A stretch of DNA of 27,719 nt from Archangium sp. (GTDB lineage: Bacteria > Myxococcota > Myxococcia > Myxococcales > Myxococcaceae): positions 1-27,719 of the forward strand of contig JAEUJR010000261.1 in the NCBI GenBank assembly GCA_016793585.1, read 5' to 3'. Under the pieces are notes generated by a model. The model was not told where the DNA came from. It did not search any database and saw only the letters and a list, made by a program, of their open reading frames with translations. The translations under genes and the position numbers were made by a program. Positions 1 to 7,101 of the stretch are shown here, piece after piece; the first letter of the stretch is position 1; every line of letters begins with the position of its first letter.

Positions 1-1254
1 CACGTAGGGCGCCTCGATGACCCACTTCGAGCCTCCGCTGGGCACGAACACGCCGAGCACCGCCGAGTACACCGCGATGAGCGCGGGGAAGGTCGTCGGC
101 GTCGAGATGCTCACGAACCACGCCGCGATGTGCTCGTTCAACTGCGTCTTCACGATGAGCGCCGCGATGCCCGCGTAGAGCGGGAACTGCAGCAGCACGC
201 CCCAGATGCCCGGCGTCGCTTCTTTCACTGCACGCATCAATCGCGCTGGCGTCGCGTGCAAGGCCACCCCGAGCGTGAGGAAGAGCAGGTTCAGGGTATT
301 GAGATTGAGCGCGTTGAGCGGCTCGGGCGCCTTCACGAAGGTCGAGACGAGGAACGCTCCCGCGAGCGCGACGAACGCGATGTTCAAGTACGGCCGGTGC
401 TCGAGCCACTCGCCGGGTGTGCCTCGCGTCACCGGGTCTGCCGCGTCGAGCGGTGAGGAGCCGAGGTCGACGCCCAGGTCCTTCGCGCTCTTCGCTCGCG
501 AGGTGGGCGCCGCGAAGAACATCAGCGCGGTGACGACGACGACCTCGACGAGCACCGACACCAGGCTCTGCCAGAGGAAGATGGTGTGCGTGAGCGGAAT
601 GATGCCGTCAGGCACCGCGCCGTTGGCGCTCACGATGGAGCGAATCGCCGGCTGTAACGACGACGCCGTCGCCATCTGCAACGCGGCCGACCCCGAGAGG
701 CCCTGCGCCCAGATGCTGCCAAGCCCGAGGAACGCGCTCGCGCACAACGCGCGGTAGTCGACGCGGTCCATGCGGCGCGCCACCTCGCGGGCCAGCATCG
801 CGCTGAAGATGAGCGAGAAGCCCCAGTTGAACCACGACGAGGCCATCGCGAAGAAAGCGACCCACGCCACCGCGCCACGCGGGGTCTTCGGCACCGACGC
901 GAGCCAGGCGATGAAGCGGTACACCGGCCGCGTCGTCGCCACCACCGAGCCCGTGATGATGACGAGCGCCATCTGCAGCGTGAAGGGCAGCAGCTCCCAG
1001 AAGCCACCGCCCCACAGCTGCACGACCTCGAGCGCCGCGTCGCCCGCCGCCTTCTTGCCGCTCAGCACCACGAACGCAGCGACGACGACCAGCACCGTCG
1101 CCACCAACGCGAACACGAAGGCATCGGGAATCCACCGTTCGGCCCACGCCGTGAAGCGCGCCGCCAGCTTCGCGAGCCAGCCGTCGTCTTCGGGCAGAGG
1201 CGTCGGTGGTGCGGTCGCGCCACCCAGCGAACCGGGAAGGTCGGCAGAAGACAT
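1..1254 (-). CDS. Short-chain fatty acid transporter, AtoE family (C-terminus off window)
   Basis: An inner-membrane permease for short-chain fatty acids such as acetoacetate or butyrate (AtoE/TIGR00366 family, known from homologues). The frame is open from an ATG at 1254 to the window edge, giving 418 codons. Hydrophobic segments run through the protein, beginning with WIPDAFVFALVATVLVVVAA near residues 41-60. Family landmarks are the motif FNWGFSLIFSAMLARE, a GLGSIWAQGLSGSAALQ stretch, and close to the edge VFVPSGGSKWVIEAPYV, which is the best match to AtoE proteins I remember. Usual length is about 440-470 residues, so only a few dozen are missing. No clear Shine-Dalgarno is visible. It follows the DUF6918-like gene by 61 bp on the same strand and may be controlled by the LysR regulator upstream. 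The family call is firm; the substrate is inferred. Confidence 0.9.
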   Translation of the reverse strand, partial: MSSADLPGSLGGATAPPTPLPEDDGWLAKLAARFTAWAERWIPDAFVFALVATVLVVVAAFVVLSGKKAAGDAALEVVQLWGGGFWELLPFTLQMALVIITGSVVATTRPVYRFIAWLASVPKTPRGAVAWVAFFAMASSWFNWGFSLIFSAMLAREVARRMDRVDYRALCASAFLGLGSIWAQGLSGSAALQMATASSLQPAIRSIVSANGAVPDGIIPLTHTIFLWQSLVSVLVEVVVVTALMFFAAPTSRAKSAKDLGVDLGSSPLDAADPVTRGTPGEWLEHRPYLNIAFVALAGAFLVSTFVKAPEPLNALNLNTLNLLFLTLGVALHATPARLMRAVKEATPGIWGVLLQFPLYAGIAALIVKTQLNEHIAAWFVSISTPTTFPALIAVYSAVLGVFVPSGGSKWVIEAPYV

Positions 1255-1315
1255 GCGCGCGTTCTGTCACGGCGCGGGGCTCGCGAGGAGTGTCGGGAGC
1301 CGTGGGCCCTGCGGC

Positions 1316-1795
1316 TCAGCTGCCGAGGTGCGGTGAGAGCGTTCGCCCCACGCGCGGCACGGCCTCTTCGACGTGCTTCTTCGCCTGCGGGCGCAGCTTC
1401 TCGTACGCGCCCTTCAGCGTGGCGTTCTTCGCCTTCTTCGCGCGGTCGTCGGTGATGCCCAGCAGCGCGTCGGCGACTTCACCGGGCCGGCGGCTCAAGG
1501 TGTCTCCGAACTGCGCGGGGCTGGCGCCGCTCTTCCGGTGGTCGGCGTAGAACGGCTCGAGGCGCTTCACGAAGTCGTCGAGCAACATGTCCATCGACTC
1601 GCGAATGATGCCGGGCTTCACCGCGCAGACGACCTTGTATGCCGCCTTGATGGCGAGGCCCGACAAGCCGCCCTTCGACGAGACCTCGTCGTCGATGAGC
1701 CGCTCACAGTCGGTGAGAATGCGCGGGCGTTTGGCTTTGTCGTCGATGAGCCGGGCACTGAGCGTGTCAGCGGGAGTGGTCGTCGCGTCGGTCAT
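1316..1795 (-). CDS. DUF6918-like conserved protein
   Basis: A 159-residue soluble protein of unknown function. It resembles the DUF6918 family as I remember it from actinobacteria: a conserved 'DCERLIDDEVSSKGGLSG' stretch near residues 29-46, a central LLDDFVKRLEPFYADH, and a C-terminal KKHVEEAVPRVG. I see no signal peptide and no membrane segment; it is mostly charged helix. The ATG at 1795 was chosen because the frame upstream of it is only the shadow of the LysR gene, whose stop is 14 bp away. Position between a LysR regulator and an AtoE-type transporter suggests an operon, but gives no specific job. The gene itself is well supported; the family name is from memory. Confidence 0.8.
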   Translation of the reverse strand: MTDATTTPADTLSARLIDDKAKRPRILTDCERLIDDEVSSKGGLSGLAIKAAYKVVCAVKPGIIRESMDMLLDDFVKRLEPFYADHRKSGASPAQFGDTLSRRPGEVADALLGITDDRAKKAKNATLKGAYEKLRPQAKKHVEEAVPRVGRTLSPHLGS

Positions 1796-1809
1796 GGCGC
1801 ACGCGTTTC

Positions 1810-2676
1810 TCACTGTCTCGTCACGAGGTCCACCAACTCGCGCGCGGCGGGCCCCACGCTGCCCCGGGTGGCCAGGTAGGGCGTGAAGGCGTGGGTCGCT
1901 CCCTCCTTGAGCGGCAGCGCGATGAGCACGCCACGCTCGAGCTCGGTCTCGATGAGCCACTCGGGCAACCAGCCGAAGCCCAGCCCCGACAGAATCGCCG
2001 ACTTCTTCGAGTGAAAGTCGGGCAGGTGCACCGTCGACTGCTGGTCGAGGGAGCGCGTCGCCAGCTGCAGCCGCGGGTCGCTGCCCCGCACCGTGAGCAG
2101 CACCTGGCCCGCGAGGTCGGTCGTCGACACCTTCTCTCGCTTCGCCAGCGGGTGGCTCTTGTGCGCGACGAGCCGGGCCTTGAGCCTCGGCAGCGCGCGC
2201 GTCTCGAGGTCGGGCAGCGTCGGCGGCAACACCGTCAACATCACCGTCGCCTGCTCGGCTTCGAAGCGCTCCTCGACCGCCCCGAGGGAGTCGACGCTGA
2301 TCAACACCCGCGTCGGCGCGCCGACCTGCTTGAGCCGCCGCACCACCTCGAGCACCGGCTCGATGGGGAAGATGGCGTCGACGACGACCTTGAGCACGGG
2401 CTCCCAGCCGCTCTTGAGCTCGGCGCAGGTGGCCACGAGCTCACGTTCGGCGTCGAGCAGTCGGCGGGCACGCGAGAGCACCTGCTCTCCGCTGGGCGTC
2501 AGCCTGGTGCGGTACCCCGAGCGGTCGAACAGCTCGAGCCCCGTCTGCGACTCGAGCTGCTTGAGGGCGTAGAGCACCGCGGTGTGCACCTTGTGCAGCT
2601 CTTTCGCAGCCGCCTGAAAGGTGCCGGTGCGGGCGAAGGCGTCGAGCGCGCGGGCCTGGTCGAGGGTGACGTGCAT
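1810..2676 (-). CDS. LysR-type transcriptional regulator
   Basis: A 288-residue LysR-family regulator. The winged helix-turn-helix occupies residues 1-62 (ALDAFARTGTFQAAAKELHK, then VLYALKQLESQTGLELFDRS), and the remainder is the periplasmic-binding-protein-like effector domain. It starts at an ATG ten bases from a perfect palindrome, which suits autoregulation. On the same strand it follows a small membrane protein by 61 bp and precedes the DUF6918-like and AtoE genes. I infer that it controls this group, possibly in response to a short organic acid. The effector is not readable from the sequence. Confidence 0.92.
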   Translation of the reverse strand: MHVTLDQARALDAFARTGTFQAAAKELHKVHTAVLYALKQLESQTGLELFDRSGYRTRLTPSGEQVLSRARRLLDAERELVATCAELKSGWEPVLKVVVDAIFPIEPVLEVVRRLKQVGAPTRVLISVDSLGAVEERFEAEQATVMLTVLPPTLPDLETRALPRLKARLVAHKSHPLAKREKVSTTDLAGQVLLTVRGSDPRLQLATRSLDQQSTVHLPDFHSKKSAILSGLGFGWLPEWLIETELERGVLIALPLKEGATHAFTPYLATRGSVGPAARELVDLVTRQ

Positions 2677-2684
2677 GGGGCTCG

Positions 2685-2705
2685 AGTGTGCAGCGGCTGC
2701 ACACT
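2685..2705. promoter_or_regulatory. Perfect 21-bp palindrome, probable LysR operator
   Basis: Arms AGTGTGCAGC and GCTGCACACT flank a single central G. The site contains the T-N11-A core usual for LysR boxes and sits nine bases before the lysR ATG. Autoregulation is inferred from position. Confidence 0.6.
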
Positions 2706-2737
2706 GAAGAGCCAGCCCTTGTGCCAGCCAGCCTGCG

Positions 2738-3325
2738 TCAGAAGGTGCCGACGGGGACGAGCGAGGTCGCGTCGATGGGCGCAGCCTTCGTCGAGTCGAG
2801 CAGCGCCCTTCGCTCGGCGAGCAGGTCGGCCCGGTGGTGGTCGAGGTGACTGGTCACCGCAGCCGCGCCCACGGCAACGGCGAGCCCGACGCCTGCGACC
2901 ACCCAGCCCCAGACCGGCAGCGCGAGCAGGCCCGCCACGTACGCCCAGGGGAAGACGTAGCCCGCGAGGAGCAGCGTGACCGCGGAGTAGCTCGCGAGCT
3001 CGCCGACGACCATGAACGCGTAGCCGGTGGCGAAGATGAACGGCGTGCAGGCGGCGATGCCCCCGAGCACCCCCACCACGCGTGACGGAAGGACGGTGAA
3101 GCTCGCGAGCTCGGCGTCGATGGCGTGAACGCGGTCGAGCTGCGCTTCGGTGAGCAGCTTCGCGTTGCGGCCCTCGGCGCTGACCATCGGCGGCGTCGCC
3201 CATCGCGGCTGAGCCGGCGCCACCTCGACCTTCGCGGCCGGAGCCAGCTCGAAGCTGCGGCGCGGCGAGAGGTCGAGGTCGGAGGGAGCGAGGGTGAGCG
3301 TGAGCGCGACGAGCGAGGTGAGCAT
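2738..3325 (-). CDS. Small membrane protein with signal peptide, unknown function
   Basis: A 195-residue protein I do not recognise. The ATG at 3325 begins a hydrophobic leader (MLTSLVALTLTLAPS); a GTG eight codons upstream would add a basic extension and is less likely. After a Pro/Ala-rich stretch and a short helix (LLTEAQLDRVHAIDAELASF) come three or so membrane segments at roughly residues 83-105, 112-132 and 135-158. A charged tail (HHRADLLAERRALL) ends the protein. It lies immediately upstream of lysR on the same strand, and the intergenic region before it carries a second LysR-like inverted repeat, so it may be the regulator's target. Function unknown. Confidence 0.72.
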   Translation of the reverse strand: MLTSLVALTLTLAPSDLDLSPRRSFELAPAAKVEVAPAQPRWATPPMVSAEGRNAKLLTEAQLDRVHAIDAELASFTVLPSRVVGVLGGIAACTPFIFATGYAFMVVGELASYSAVTLLLAGYVFPWAYVAGLLALPVWGWVVAGVGLAVAVGAAAVTSHLDHHRADLLAERRALLDSTKAAPIDATSLVPVGTF

Positions 3326-3413
3326 GCGGCGCTGATGAGCACGCCTCACGCCAGCGTCAGGCCATCAGATTCCAGCGCGTTGCACGAGCGTCGACGTCGA
3401 GCGTGCAGCGCGG

Positions 3414-3433
3414 GTGTGCGAACGCTTGCACAC
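3414..3433. promoter_or_regulatory. Imperfect inverted repeat with the same half-sites as the lysR palindrome
   Basis: Half-sites GTGTGC and GCACAC are separated by 8 nt and match the outer half-sites of the palindrome before lysR. It lies about 90 bp before the membrane-protein start. A looser TGCAC/GTGCA pair lies at 3381-3406. A second LysR site is inferred. Confidence 0.45.
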
Positions 3434-3443
3434 TCGCGAGCCG

Positions 3444-3905
3444 TCAGGGCGCCCACTCCGAGAAGACGAACTCGCGCTCCTTCTTCGCTTCGTGGCACGT
3501 GTGGCAGCCGGCCTTCACGTCGAGCTCGAGCGCCTTGCCGGCAGGGTCGAACGCGCCGTACCGCCAGCCGCCCGTCTCGGTCGCCGTCTTGTCGCGCTTC
3601 ATCACCGCGACCTTCAGCAGCGCCCCTTGCGAGACCGCGCCGCCGGCTTCGACCACTTCGTAGAACGGCACCACCAGCGTCGCGCCCTCGGGGTAGCCCT
3701 TGCCCTTCTGGTACGCGGCGAGCGCCTTCGGCTGCACGTAGACGTGGTGGAAGCCGTACAGGCCGTGCGCCTTGTCGGGAATCACCATGGACTTCACGTG
3801 CTGCCAGCTGCGCCACTCCGACGGGTAGCCCGAGGCCGTACCGGCGAACGAGAGACATGACACGACCACTGCGGCGACCGCCGCGACCAACGCGCTGCGC
3901 TTCAT
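3444..3905 (-). CDS. Secreted cytochrome P460 family protein
   Basis: A 153-residue periplasmic c-type haem protein. A signal peptide (MKRSALVAAVAAVVVSCLSF, cleavage likely near residue 24) is followed by the P460 domain: WRSWQHVKSMVI at 31-42, HHVYVQPKALAAYQKGKGYP at 53-72, and the C-terminal haem-binding CHTCH at 134-138 followed by the family ending FVFSEW. Characterised P460 cytochromes bind haem covalently, with a Lys-haem crosslink, and oxidise hydroxylamine or NO species; I cannot say which Lys would do so here. A good Shine-Dalgarno (AGGAG) sits 8 bases before the ATG. The gene follows a Cys-rich MarR regulator by 71 bp on the same strand, with a small CGGGC/GCCCG hairpin (3924-3936) between them. 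Family call firm, substrate unknown. Confidence 0.9.
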   Translation of the reverse strand: MKRSALVAAVAAVVVSCLSFAGTASGYPSEWRSWQHVKSMVIPDKAHGLYGFHHVYVQPKALAAYQKGKGYPEGATLVVPFYEVVEAGGAVSQGALLKVAVMKRDKTATETGGWRYGAFDPAGKALELDVKAGCHTCHEAKKEREFVFSEWAP

Positions 3906-3976
3906 GGGGACGACTCCTGTGTTCGGGCAGAGCCCGGGTGAAACGGCGCACGAGGGGTGCACCGAGGTGGTGAAGG

Positions 3977-4627
3977 TCAGCGGGTGAAGGTGCTCCAGGC
4001 GCTCTCGCGCTCGGCGGCGGGCGCTTCGTCGTGCTCGGCGCAGTCGAGGCGCAGATGCCGGGCGCCCATCGGGGCGTCGATGAAGGCGCAGTGGTGCGGA
4101 AGGGTCGGGTCGCGGTGCGCGTGCGGCCTGAAGTGCCGGCACGTCAGGCACATCTGGCTGATGGGAATCTGCTCTTCACGTTGCAGGGTGGCGATCATCT
4201 TCATCAGCCCCCGCCAGAAGGCCTCCTGCTCTGCTTCTGCCAGCGCCTCGGCCGCGCCCGCCAGAAAATCGGGCCACCCCGCCGTCGTGCGAGCCTCGAG
4301 CCTGCCCTTCGCCGTCAACACCACGAGGCTCACGCGCGCGTCCTGCTCGTCGGCGCGGCGCTCGACGAAGCCCTTCGTCGTCAACGTCTTCACCGAGTCG
4401 GAGATGGTCGGCGCACTGACGGCCAGCCGTTCGGCGATGACCGACGGCTTGAGCCCGCGGCGCGCCGTGGTGAGCATCGCCAGAATCTGCCCCTGCAACG
4501 GAGAGAGCCCCCGTTCGCCGGCGGCCTGCCAGCCCTGGAACTTGAGGGCGAGGCCCACCTTGTTCAGCCCGACCGCGATGCGCTGCGGCAGCGGGTCACT
4601 CTCGGCGTCGAAGCGGGTCTTCGTCAT
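3977..4627 (-). CDS. MarR-family regulator with a C-terminal four-cysteine metal-site tail
   Basis: A 216-residue winged-helix regulator. MarR features run from residue 40 to 115: LSPLQGQILAMLTTARRG, recognition region APTISDSVKTLTTKGFVERR, and the wing DEQDARVSLVVLTAKG. Typical MarR proteins end near residue 150; this one continues with CLTCRHFRPHAH, then HHC and LDCAEH, placing cysteines at 160, 163, 180 and 196 among several histidines. That is a likely zinc or iron-sulfur site, so the protein could sense redox, NO or metal (inference). AAGGAG lies 8 bases before the ATG. An inverted repeat covers the Shine-Dalgarno and likely promoter, pointing to autorepression. The next gene is a cytochrome P460, probably co-transcribed. 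Confidence 0.92.
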   Translation of the reverse strand: MTKTRFDAESDPLPQRIAVGLNKVGLALKFQGWQAAGERGLSPLQGQILAMLTTARRGLKPSVIAERLAVSAPTISDSVKTLTTKGFVERRADEQDARVSLVVLTAKGRLEARTTAGWPDFLAGAAEALAEAEQEAFWRGLMKMIATLQREEQIPISQMCLTCRHFRPHAHRDPTLPHHCAFIDAPMGARHLRLDCAEHDEAPAAERESAWSTFTR

Positions 4628-4629
4628 GG

Positions 4630-4658
4630 TTCGGACTCCTTAATAATAGGACTCCGAA
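4630..4658. promoter_or_regulatory. Inverted-repeat operator overlapping the MarR promoter and RBS
   Basis: Arms TTCGGACTCC and GGACTCCGAA (9 of 10 positions paired) flank the AT-rich spacer TTAATAATA. Read on the minus strand the spacer gives TATTAT/TATTAA, and a perfect TTGACA lies just upstream at 4660-4665, although spacing to either -10 candidate is short (11-14 bp). The AAGGAG ribosome-binding site is inside the repeat, so a bound repressor would block its own gene and possibly the divergent gene at 4735. Confidence 0.6.
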
Positions 4659-4734
4659 GTGTCAAGGCGACGAGCCGACGCGTCCAGTTGGCCGGTGACG
4701 TGACGGGCGGGGTGTGGTCGGCTCTGGGCCGAAG

Positions 4735-7038
4735 ATGCGCGCGAAGGACACATGCCCGTCGTGTGGCGCGAAGGTGTCGCCCGACGACCTGCTCTGCGCG
4801 AACTGCGAGCTGATTCTCGACGCCAACCTGATTCCCGACCAGCCGTCGAACGGCGACTTCAGCGTGGTGCGGCGAATGCTCGAGGTGCCTCAGCCGGGCC
4901 TGCCGTCGCAGCGCCCTGCCCGCCCGCCCCCGCCAGCGCCGTCGCCTTCGAAGGGCAACGAAGGGCCGACCCGCGTCTTCGCGCTCGGGCGCACCCGCGG
5001 CATTCCGATGGTGGTGGCGTCGCTCACCAAGCGGGCGGCGGCGCTCAGCGAGCTCGAGGCCTTCGTGGTGTCGTTCATCGACGGTGAGAGTGACGTCGAC
5101 ACGCTCGCCGAGCGCTCGGGCATTCGGTCGTTCGAGATGGGCGTCGTGCTGCAGGCGCTCAACGACAAGATGATCGTCGACTTCGCCGACGAGTCTCTTC
5201 AGGACGAGGATGATGAAGCGTCGGCGACGCCCGACGAGCCGCCGACCGATGCGCTGCAGAAGGTCGACGGGCCGCGCTCGTCGCCGACGGTGTTGATGCC
5301 GAAGCCGATCGAGGCTGGTCCACCGCCGACGATTCGCATGGAGCCGATTCGGCTCGAGTCGAGCGGCGCACCGCCGACGATTCGCATGGAGCCAGTTCGG
5401 CTCGAGGCGGGCGCGCCGCCGACCATTCGTCTGGAACCCGCGCGCGCACCGCAGACCGAGCCGCTCGAGCCGGTGGAGACTCCGGCGACGGTCGCTGCGG
5501 CCGCCGAGACGGGAGACGTGACACCACCGGGTGCGGCCGACCCGTCTCCGATGGCGCAGACGCTCGAGCCCGCGCCCACGCCTCCCCCAGCCGGCCCTCC
5601 CGCGCCCACCCCGACACCGCCTCCCGCCGCGGCGTTGCCTGACCCTGCGCCGACACCGCCTCCCCCTGCGCCGCTCCCGCCGCCCGTCGAGACGCGCCGC
5701 CGCTCGACGAAGCTGCGGCCGTCGCTGCCAGGCCCTCCACCCGGAGAGAAGCCGCCGCCTCCCGTGCCGACGCCGCCTGCGCCAGGCGAGGAGCGAGGCC
5801 CTGCAGCAACGCCGCCCGCGCCCGCGACACCGCCGCCGCCACCACGCACGCCTCCTGCTGACATCGCGCGGCCGCCCGCCATTGCCCCGGTTCCGCCGCG
5901 GAAGAACGCCGTCGAGACGAGACAAGAGCCGGCGCTCGAAGTGCCGGCCCGAAGACATCTGGTCGAGGCACCCGTGGCCGGCGTCTTCGAGCCCCAGGCG
6001 TCAGCCGTCGAGAACCGCCAGGAGCCGGCCCTCGACGAGGCGCCGCAGAGGAATCTGGTCGAGAACCGCCAGGAGCCGGCCCTCGACGTGCGCGGCGAAG
6101 GCGAGGCGCCCCGGAGGCATCTGGTCGAGACCCGCCAGGAGCCGGCCGTCGAGCTGCCGCGCGCGGCCGAGCCATCACAGCAGCCGGCGGAGCAGCCGGG
6201 CGTCATCGTCGATGCGTCGCTCGACGAGTCAGCGTCGTCGCGCCACCGGCCGAGCAGCTCGTGGGTGCTGACGTCGGTGACGGCGAGTACGCGGCCCGAG
6301 CTGCGGCTCGAGCCCTCCATCATCGTCGCGCCGCACGCCACGCCGCCCGAGGTGCCCGAAGTTCCGCTCGCGCCTGCGCCGCCGCCATCGAGGCCGCGGC
6401 GTACGCTGCCTGCGGGGTCGCGAGTGACGGGCTCCCGGCCCGCGCCGCCGCTCAAGCTCGACTCGTCACCGCCGCAGGCCTCGACGCGAGCTCCCGTGCA
6501 GACGCAGGTGACGCCGGCTGAGACGCCGGCCATCGCGCCGGTGCAGACGAGGCAGCCGCCCGTCGCGCCCCCGAAGCCGATGCCGCCGAAGACGCAGCCC
6601 GTCGAGCTGGGCAGCGCTGATGCACCGAGCGACAGCACCGACCCGCGCATCATCAACCGCGGCCGCGTGAACCGGAAAGTGCTCGACGCGCTCAAGCAGG
6701 TGAAGCGCCGTGACACCGCGCCAGAGACCTCACCGCCGGAGCCCTCGGTCGACGAGATTCTCGCCGACAAGCTCGCAGCCGGTTCGCTGCAGGTCGCGAT
6801 TCGCATGGAGCAGAACGGCCGCCTCGACGAAGCGATTCGATACCTCGAGAACTCCATCGCCAAGAGCCCCGACGCGCCCTCGCTCTACAACCGCCTCGCC
6901 ATCATCCTCATGCGTGAGCGGGCCGACCTGCGCCGCGCCGAACAACTGCTGCAGAAGGCCACCGAGCTCGCGCCAGGCCACGAGGTCTACGAGAAGAACC
7001 TCGCCGCCGTGCTCTCGAAGCGCGCGATGAAAAAGTAG
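4735..7038 (+). CDS. Zinc-ribbon, proline-rich-repeat and TPR protein
   Basis: A 767-residue modular protein with no assigned function. A zinc ribbon at the start has CPSC and CANC pairs (Cys 7, 10, 21, 24). A winged-helix-like segment at about 75-150 (LSELEAFVVSFIDGESDVDT) resembles a domain common in myxobacterial proteins. Some 450 residues of Pro/Ala-rich low complexity follow, holding two repeat families: PPTIRMEP-IRLE three times (5321-5440) and RQEPALD with LVE four times (5908-6153). The C-terminus (about 655-767) is a TPR unit (GRLDEAIRYLENSIAKSPDA, then RRAEQLLQKATELAPGH). It has no signal peptide, so it is probably cytoplasmic, perhaps a scaffold. ATG 4735 was preferred to GTG 4714. 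It is divergent from marR across the operator. Confidence 0.85.
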   Translation: MRAKDTCPSCGAKVSPDDLLCANCELILDANLIPDQPSNGDFSVVRRMLEVPQPGLPSQRPARPPPPAPSPSKGNEGPTRVFALGRTRGIPMVVASLTKRAAALSELEAFVVSFIDGESDVDTLAERSGIRSFEMGVVLQALNDKMIVDFADESLQDEDDEASATPDEPPTDALQKVDGPRSSPTVLMPKPIEAGPPPTIRMEPIRLESSGAPPTIRMEPVRLEAGAPPTIRLEPARAPQTEPLEPVETPATVAAAAETGDVTPPGAADPSPMAQTLEPAPTPPPAGPPAPTPTPPPAAALPDPAPTPPPPAPLPPPVETRRRSTKLRPSLPGPPPGEKPPPPVPTPPAPGEERGPAATPPAPATPPPPPRTPPADIARPPAIAPVPPRKNAVETRQEPALEVPARRHLVEAPVAGVFEPQASAVENRQEPALDEAPQRNLVENRQEPALDVRGEGEAPRRHLVETRQEPAVELPRAAEPSQQPAEQPGVIVDASLDESASSRHRPSSSWVLTSVTASTRPELRLEPSIIVAPHATPPEVPEVPLAPAPPPSRPRRTLPAGSRVTGSRPAPPLKLDSSPPQASTRAPVQTQVTPAETPAIAPVQTRQPPVAPPKPMPPKTQPVELGSADAPSDSTDPRIINRGRVNRKVLDALKQVKRRDTAPETSPPEPSVDEILADKLAAGSLQVAIRMEQNGRLDEAIRYLENSIAKSPDAPSLYNRLAIILMRERADLRRAEQLLQKATELAPGHEVYEKNLAAVLSKRAMKK
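5321..6153 (+). repeat. Degenerate in-frame tandem repeats in the proline-rich linker
   Basis: Two families lie inside the zinc-ribbon/TPR gene. The first is three units starting near 5321, 5369 and 5411 (48 and roughly 45 nt apart), the first two almost identical over 25 bases and encoding PPTIRMEP. The second encodes VE-x-RQEPA at about 5908, 6007, 6058 and 6124. Spacing is always a multiple of three, so the frame is kept. Confidence 0.7.
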
Positions 7039-7101
7039 CCGACAAATGTCGTGACCATTCGGTCTTGATTTCAACCTGACGTCTCCGCTAGCGAGGCGCT
7101 C

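Noticed and set aside
608..1270. A 220-codon minus-strand frame at the window start
   Set aside because: It is a different frame of the AtoE gene; the correct frame gives a clear transporter sequence.
1891..2979. A 362-codon plus-strand frame
   Set aside because: Antisense to lysR and extremely Arg-rich.
4624..5958. A 444-codon Arg-rich minus-strand frame
   Set aside because: Also a shadow of the same gene; composition is not protein-like.
5199..6863. A 554-codon minus-strand frame rich in Gly and Ser
   Set aside because: Antisense image of the Pro/Ala-rich linker of the zinc-ribbon/TPR gene, which has a real zinc ribbon and TPR.
7040..7072. Two small hairpins after the TPR gene (CGACA-AA-TGTCG and GACC-ATTC-GGTC)
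   Set aside because: Stems of four and five bases without a proper T-tract; too weak to call a terminator.
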